Assembly (NCBI GenBank): GCA_029959085.1
Contig: JARWIR010000002.1
Span: forward strand, 43,396,233-43,460,232
Reading direction: 5' to 3'
DNA: 64,000 nt
Source: Nemophila menziesii
Taxonomy: Eukaryota > Streptophyta > Magnoliopsida > Boraginales > Hydrophyllaceae
Below the pieces are notes generated by a model. That model ran no database searches. It was not told the DNA's origin and saw only the letters and a program-made list of their open reading frames with translations. A program made the translations under genes and the position numbers. Below are positions 58,215 through 64,000 of this stretch, piece by piece. Position 1 is the stretch's first letter; every line of letters starts with the position of its first letter.

Positions 58215-59704
58215 TGGTGTCACCTAAGGTGTGATAAAATTAAATGTAAATAAACACAAATAAACACCCTAGGCTGAGCACGGTTCTGCAAGTATTACAG
58301 GACGTTTGCAAGTTTTAATGATAAGAAGATTCGTTCCTCAGAGACTTGAAAGTTAGAGAAACTTATGCAAATTATAAAGTGCAGATATGAGAGCTAGAAC
58401 GGATAATATGCAAGATGTGAAGAAAAGAAAGATATATGTTTATTTGGTTTTTAAAGAGAAAATTATACTACTAGATTAAAAGACAGAAAATTAAATAAGC
58501 TAAGAACAAATAGTATGATAGTTTAGCCTGAGTAATTAGCAAGTAATCCACTCTAGTTTTGCCGTTCTAAACATGTAAGGGTGAATCATGTAGTATTTTA
58601 ATAGTTGGTTTCAATTGCGCTAGGCTATTTTAAAATAGGGTTTACGTGTGTCAATAAGAACCTAAGCAAAGTTTTCCTGCAATTGATTAAATAGCAATAC
58701 ACTAAACCATAATGACTATCTAGTTAGGTTGATTTGTAAGGTCTAAACCTTACACTAGACGTTATGTGCTAATCCTATAGTTAAATACACCGTTGTCAAT
58801 GATTATCTAACTACTATGAATGTAATCCTATACGGCTGCAGTCCGCAAAGAAAACAAAATATAAATCCTACACATAAATAGAGAAATTAAAACATAAATT
58901 CAATTTAAAACATAGAATTCCCAAATTAGATAGATGTCAACCAAAACTAGGGTTCATACATATATGCTAAAACTCAAGCTAAATATAATTAATTCATACT
59001 CATAAAAGAAAAGAATTACAGAATTGAAGGTTGAAGAAGACATAATTGATGCACAGCTCCTTCCAGACTTCTCTTCTTGTGTTGTAGCTTCTTCCCGGCT
59101 TAAGTTTTAGCCAAGGATGATTTTCTAATGATAATAGGTTGTATTTATAGTGTATAGGAAGACCTAATTCGTTTTCTTGAAGGAGAAGGTAAGTAATGGA
59201 CTCCTGGCCCAACTCAATTTCGTAACCCTAAATTATGAGATCAGCCTCGTTTTTGTTTTGGTCCTAACAACTTCAATACTTATCCGTTTGATGCGTATGA
59301 GTAGTCGAAATTCATCGCCTCGGAAAGATGTCTAACTTTGCTCTTGACTATTCTTTCAGATGCCTCACCTATTTTCAGATATAAGCTGATTTGTGGTCGT
59401 AGGTGCTGGAATTCAGATTTACTTGGTTACTTTATCTTTCCATATTTTAGCTTTTGTTTCCTTATCTTCAATTTCCATGTTTATCCTCTTTCCTTTAGCT
59501 CTTAGAATTAACTTGGACTCTAATTAATTACCATATATCTTTAAAGTTTCATACTAAATAAATAATTAAACCCAATATGCTCTGAAAATAATAAATGATT
59601 AATTCAACACACAAAATAGGAAAGTGTACTAAATCATGATAAAATCGACCTATGCTATAATAAATACACCTAAAATTATGTCTCCAGCTAGGATTAATTC
59701 ATCA
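58215..59704 (-). repeat. Family-1 LTR D
   Basis: Begins tggtgtcacc after gcgat (58210-58214) and ends ...attaattcatca before gcaat (59705-59709): a 5-bp target duplication with one mismatch. About 16 bp near the right terminus are lost compared with LTR C. It interrupts RT of X between the KLD and the IEVIK segments. It stands alone as a solo LTR, but the shared flank with LTR C shows it is the other end of the same original insertion. Confidence 0.85.
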
Positions 59705-60940
59705 GCAATCAAGTTTCAAACCCGAACTCGAAACCTTGTGACCCAATACTATACCTTCACGAACCATAAAATGACATTTTTCCTAATTCAAAACCAAATA
59801 AGTTTCCTTGCATCTAATCAATACCTTCTCCAAGTTCTGTAAACACTCATCAAAGTTATCACCAAACACAGACTAGTCATCCATAAATACTTCAAGGAAA
59901 TTATCGATCATGTCCCAGAAAATCGCCATCATACATCTTTGAAAAGTAGTAGGTGCATTACATAATCCAAATGGCATCCTTCGAAAGGAAAAGGTACCAA
60001 CAAGACATGTAAAGGTGGTCTTGTGTTGGCCTTTCAGATCAACATATATCTGATTGTATCCTGAATACCCATCCAAAAAGAAATAGTATTCTCTTCTAGC
60101 TAACTTGTCTAACATCTGATCTATAAGCAGAAGAGGGAAGTGATCTTTTCTGGTGGACTTGTTCAACTTATGATAATCCATACACACTCTCCAACCAACA
60201 ACGGTTCTTGAGGGTATGGCTTCATTTTGTTCATTCACGATGGTAGTGATACCACCCTTCTTTGGTACGCATTGAACTGGACTCACCCATTCGCAACTAG
60301 CTATGGGATAAATGATTCCCGCATCTAGTAATTTGAAAACCTCTTTCTTCACCACTTCCTTCATAGCTGGCATCTATCTCCTTTTCCCTTCAACCAAGCG
60401 TGCACCTTCATCGTCTAGAATGATTTTGTGTTGGCAATAGGAAGGACTAATACTTTTGATGTCATCAATAGTCCAACCAATCGCCTCTTTGTTAGCTCTT
60501 AGTATACGCAACAGTTTATCTTCGTGAACACCTGCTAAAGTAGCTGAAACAATAACAGGTAGAGTGTTGTTAGTATCTAAATACGCATACCTCAACTGTG
60601 TCAGATGCGGCTTTTCTTCTAATTTCGGGGGAGATTCAATAGATGGTTCCTTTTTAGGCACGATCTCCCTTGGTTCTATGACAGGTTCATAGGTGAGGTG
60701 CTTATTCTTTGGATTTCCAGAATTAAGAGCTGCCACTGTTTCGGCTAGCTCTTCTATTGGCTTTGGTAAGTCAAGTGTTAAGGCAGCTTGCAAGATATCT
60801 CCAGAATTCATGTATTCCCAAACCTCTCACGTGGCTAGATCAATTACGTCCATTCGGAGGCAGTCTTCCCGAAAATCTGGAATCTTCATAGCCCTAAACA
60901 CATTGAACTTTACCTCCACGTCTTGGATTCGCATAGTTAA
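59705..60940 (-). pseudogene. pol: Element X reverse transcriptase, N-terminal and catalytic part
   Basis: One frame runs from the protease into RT. Pre-RT linker: LPKPIEELAETVAAL, LTQLRYAYLDTNNTLPVIVS and EAIGWTIDDIKSISPSYCQH. After TAG at 60374-60376 the RT domain begins: KEVVKKEVFKLLDAGIIYPI, WVSPVQCVPKKGG, GWRVCMDYHKLNKSTRKDHF, FFLDGYSGYNQI, RMPFGLCNAPTTFQRCMMAI and the catalytic EVFMDD. A TAG at 59873-59875 immediately follows the box. Beyond it GDNFDECLQNLEKVL and a second TAG at 59783-59785 (VLN-stop-EKCHFM) precede LTR D. Nonsense changes only, no frameshift. FMDD rather than YVDD is normal for this clade. Confidence 0.9.
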
Positions 60941-61486
60941 TTATATGGTTTCTATATCAATCACAGTACGCCCCGTGGCTAGGAATGGTCTTCCCAAAAT
61001 GATGAAAACATTTCTATCCGCGTCGTATTCAAGTATAAAAAAATCAATGGGAAAAATTAAAGTACATGTCTTAACAAAGACATCTTCTATTCTCCCCTCA
61101 GGATGTACGAGGGATCTGTCAGCCATCTGCAATACAATAGAGGTCGGTCTTGCGTCTCCTATCTTCAACATTTCGAAAATTGATTTGGGCATGATATTGA
61201 TACTCGCACCCAAATCACACAAAGCTTTTCCTTGCCACTCATTTCCAATGGTAATAGGAATTGTAAAACTCCTAGGATCAAGTAGTTTAGGTGGAAATTC
61301 GCTTTGGCATATGGCGCAACATTCTTCTGGCAATCCTATCATCTCATTCTCAAGGTATGGTTTTTTGTTGGCGATGGCTCTCTTCAACAATTTATCGTAC
61401 TTTGGCACATCTCTGATAGCATATAAGAATGGTATATTAATATTAAGACCTCTTACCACACTTAAGAACTTCTGATAGTCAGCCAT
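60941..61486 (-). pseudogene. pro: Element X protease (retropepsin) with gag C-terminus
   Basis: The 181-codon frame is the best preserved protease in the window. MADYQKFLSVVRGLNINIPF and EMIGLPEECCAICQSEFPPK are gag-to-protease linker. The active site is KALCDLGASINIMPKSIFEM (catalytic Asp present, D-L-G-A as usual for Athila). The flap and second half are RPTSIVLQMADRS, GRIEDVFVK and the FIILGRPFLATGRTVID end. A TAA at 60941-60943 ends it, after which RT linker continues in the same frame. A plus-strand frame at 60693-61475 is its antisense shadow. Confidence 0.9.
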
Positions 61487-61499
61487 ATGTCCTTTCTTC

Positions 61500-63144
61500 T
61501 AAACTCTTGAGGGGAAAGATAGAGGAGGACGGGTTCCTACAATATCTTTCTTCTTTGGCTTTTCCGGAATCTTCTCCACTTCCACTACTTCAGGTTCATC
61601 TTCTTTCTCCACAACATCTTTTACCGTTTATCTTTCACAGTTGTTTCTTTTTCTTTCATTACGGGAAAAGGAGGTGGTGGGAGCTTCTTACCACTTGTAA
61701 GTGTTACATCATTACAATCTTCATTCTGATTTGGAACTTCATTGTCGCTGGGGAGTTGCCCTCGTGGACGTTGACTCAATTGTTTCGACATCTGAGCTAT
61801 CTGATTTTCTAACAATTTAATTGCTGCGGCAAGAGACTGTTGATCTTGGCTAGCTTTTGTTTAAATGTTGATTAATGTCAACAAGGTTTGTTGAACATCT
61901 AACACACCTTCTTGAGGTTGAGCAGGTAGAACTTTTTGATTTATGGTGTCGGTATAGGTGTCTTGAGGAGGTTGTCTTTGAGCTTGGTTTCGGTAACCTT
62001 GTCTCCCTTGGTAGTTGTTTTGTGGTCTAAGCTGATAGTTATTACCTTGGGGACGCGGCTTATATGCATATGTTAGATTAGCGGCCCCACTTGGATTTGA
62101 ATATTAGAAACCCGGAGTGTTTCTATTCGGGTGATAACCTTGTCTACCTGAATTATAGTTCCCTCGGTAGGCAACAAACAGTACAACTTCTGGATTACTT
62201 TGACAATGCTCCCAATCATGATCTTGTACACCACAGTTAGAACACCAATAAAATTCTTGTGTAACATTAACATATGTGCTTCTACCTGAAAACCCTTCTT
62301 TAACAACTAAAGTAAGTTGTTTAAATTGCTGCTCCAATGTGTTCTTTAATTTATTCTCCAATGACGAGAATTTTTCCTCAATCACAACACTACTTTCTTT
62401 GTAACTTCCACCCCAGATAGGTGTTCTCATGGTGTTCCAACCCATCTCATTCTTCATTATTCTATTCAAAATAACCTTAGCATGAACTGGTTGTACCTAT
62501 ATGAATCCACCACCACAAACCAGGTCTAAATCTTTTCTTGATTGCCTATCAAGGACTTTATAGAATATCTTCAATTGTTTATGTTCTTTAAGGCCATGAT
62601 CAGGAAATCTTCTTAAACCTATTTGAAATCTTGACCAACTCCTGCCCAACGTCTCGTCTTATTCTTGTTCAAAGGAAGTTAGAGCAATATATGCATCTAA
62701 TCTCATGTTGGTTGGGCAGTACCTGTCGAAAAATTTAGTTTGCAACACATCCCAAGTAGTAATCGATCCAGGCTCTTGAGAATCATGCCATTCACTTGCT
62801 CCATCTATCACAAAACATCTAAAATTTGCAAAATACATCTGATCTCGAGTCACTCCTTGTGTAATATAGGAGTCGCAAATTTGCATGAACTTATTTACAA
62901 CACAAATTGGATCTTCTCCAGGTGCTCCTCAGAAATTCCCATAATTCTGAAATTGAGACAACATACTAGGATCGGGTTTGTATCTCGCGACATTAATATC
63001 TGCATGACCAATTCCAAGGGCAAGAGCTCGATATGGAGCTTGTTCCAGACCATTGATGAACCATAGATCATTAACAACTGAAGATTGGACTTGTGGAACA
63101 AGAGGAGGATTAATCTCGTGTTTTTCAGCCATTGCTTCTCTCAC
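61500..63144 (-). pseudogene. gag: Element X gag, nonsense-riddled but in one frame
   Basis: Starts at ATG 63144 (MREAMAEKHEINPPL). Gag core: APGEDPICVVNKFMQICD, SYITQGVTRDQMYFANFRC, GASEWHDSQEPGSITTWDVL, KFFDRYCPTNMRLDA and FPDHGLKEHKQLKIFYKVL. The knuckle CSNCGVQDHDWEHC (C-x2-C-x4-H-x4-C) lies near 62237-62196. A Q/N/P-rich linker with YQGRQGYRNQAQRQPPQ follows, then LLENQIAQMSKQLSQRPRGQ. In-frame stops are at 62929, 62659, 62497, 62104, 61861 and 61621, without a frameshift between 63144 and 61621; a slip follows before the protease frame. The knuckle is complete, unlike that of the family-1 gag. Confidence 0.88.
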
Positions 63145-63350
63145 TACTCCTCTTTTTCTTTTGCTTTCGCTTCTTTCTTTCTTTTGTTTGCTTCTCTAAC
63201 TAGGATTTCGGTATTCTCAAGGATCACGGGATCTTCGAGCATATACCAAACCTATAAAACTGAGAAAGAACGAACAAACCAAATCGTAAAACTAAAAAAT
63301 AAAATAACAATTAAACTACTAAAGATTAAAACCGGGGTCACACGCTACCG

Positions 63351-63368
63351 TCCCCGGCAGCGGCGCCA
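63351..63368 (-). promoter_or_regulatory. Primer binding site, tRNA-Asp-like, element X
   Basis: Minus-strand TGGCGCCGCTGCCGGGGA, six bases inside the LTR. It fits the 3' end of plant tRNA-Asp(GTC) with one mismatch (GCTG for GTTG). This primes minus-strand DNA synthesis and supports Athila assignment. Confidence 0.87.
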
Positions 63369-63374
63369 AAAATT

Positions 63375-64000
63375 TGGTGGGTCCTGGTGTGTCATAAAAA
63401 TAATGCAATAAATCTGAAAATAGAGGAACCACAATACCGCAAGTACACAGTTGTCCGAGTAATATCCGATAAGTCGGGTTTCGTTCTCCGGGACGGTAGG
63501 TACAACTCTAGTATTACTCAGATAGTAGTAGTAATTGCTTAACAGAAAAAAAAAATAAAAGATTTTTGTTTTGTTTTCTAAAATTAAGATGCAATAATAA
63601 AATTACTGAAATAAACTAAAGCAAGTAAATAATATTTAAACTTAAGAAGCAAAAGAGTACTTGATCCTCGCAAGGGTTTCATGTATCATATCTAATTAAT
63701 GCATCTGTTTAAGGGCTAAACTGGTATTATTGTGCTAGTAGGGACTCTAATATCTCCTAACCCCCGTCAGGGTGGACTTAGGAGCTATCATACGGTATTA
63801 CAAACCTCGTTAGGGTGATTATAAGCTACTTTAAGGTTGTCCAGTCTCTTACCTCATTGGCTGCATGGTTAGTTAAGCCCGTCAGGACCATAACGAATAC
63901 TACGCGTCTATTATCCATGTTTGTAATTAAACCCCCGTCAAGGTGATCACTTTGTCATTTAAGGGAATAGCCTAATTACTATGAGCTAAGTTTGATTCAT
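63375..64000 (-). repeat. Element X 5' LTR (family-2 type), cut by window end
   Basis: Starts tggtgggtcctggtg next to the PBS. Matches the start of the solo LTR at 49666: cgggtttcgttct, gggacgg and the ctcctaacccccgtcagggt box (63747-63766), which parallels ctcctagccccctgtcgggt there. The remainder lies outside the window. Confidence 0.88.

Larger units (their letters stand above)
48345..64000 (-). mobile_element. Outer Athila-like Ty3/gypsy element X (base of the nest)
   Basis: Read on the minus strand from 64000 down: partial 5' LTR, PBS, gag, protease, RT, RNase H, integrase, then the 3' tail (46688-48344, 38173-38767). RT before integrase is the Ty3/gypsy order. FMDD in RT, CDLGAS in protease and the tRNA-Asp-like PBS point to the Athila clade. 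It is interrupted by family-1 sequence (52224-57355 and 58215-59704) and by a solo LTR (49666-51525), and part of its pol is present twice. All genes carry stops. Confidence 0.82.

Noticed and set aside
60693..61475. Plus-strand open frame of 260 codons
   Set aside because: Exact antisense shadow of the element X protease and linker; residues show no family pattern.

Overview
This window looks like plant nuclear DNA, very probably from a dicot, taken from a repeat-dense intergenic region. The evidence is a plant L1-type LINE (ORF1 with a CCHC knuckle; ORF2 with endonuclease, reverse transcriptase and a terminal RNase H), several generations of Athila-like Ty3/gypsy elements primed by a tRNA-Asp-like site, a decayed Ty1/copia element and Stowaway-like MITEs. 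I found no convincing host protein-coding gene, tRNA, rRNA or CRISPR array. Almost every long reading frame belongs to a transposable element or is its antisense shadow. The base composition is strongly AT-rich throughout.

Layout. (1) 1-9962 is a host-derived duplicated block (copy 1) carrying a degraded MITE and an RNase H-like gene remnant. It is split at 1364-7744 by a fairly young, nearly full-length LINE. (2) 9963-11150 is a plus-strand Athila-like 3' end with an LTR. (3) 11151-15590 is non-coding and includes a fold-back structure built from about 30-bp units. (4) 15600-20254 is a decayed copia element with its 3' LTR. (5) 20255-27854 is mostly unassigned, with a plus-strand Athila fragment at 22790-25260. 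(6) 27855-31990 is copy 2 of the duplicated block, without the LINE but with its own 1.47-kb extra segment. (7) 31991-38172 holds a MITE, then plus-strand Athila 3' DNA, an LTR and a gag-protease remnant. (8) 38173-64000 is a minus-strand Athila nest.

The nest can be read in layers. The base is an old Athila element X on the minus strand: partial 5' LTR at 63375-64000, PBS, gag, protease, reverse transcriptase, RNase H, integrase and a 3' non-coding tail. A second family (family 1), which keeps gag but has no pol, inserted into the RT region of X. A piece made of the family-1 LTR plus the adjoining X pol is now present twice (LTR C and LTR D have the same left flank and share one nonsense codon). 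A family-2 solo LTR (49666-51525, perfect 5-bp target duplication) later landed in only one of those copies. A complete family-1 element (38773-46682) with both LTRs, PBS and PPT inserted in the X tail.

The most distinctive observations are the gag-only Athila lineage whose two copies share one gag end-point, arrays of GGTATACC-type palindromes in the Athila 3' regions in both orientations, the duplication junction inside the nest, and the fold-back array. I see no evidence here for a new cellular system; the novelty is at the level of transposon structure. Boundaries of decayed pieces are by-eye estimates, good to tens of bases unless a target duplication or LTR terminus is named.
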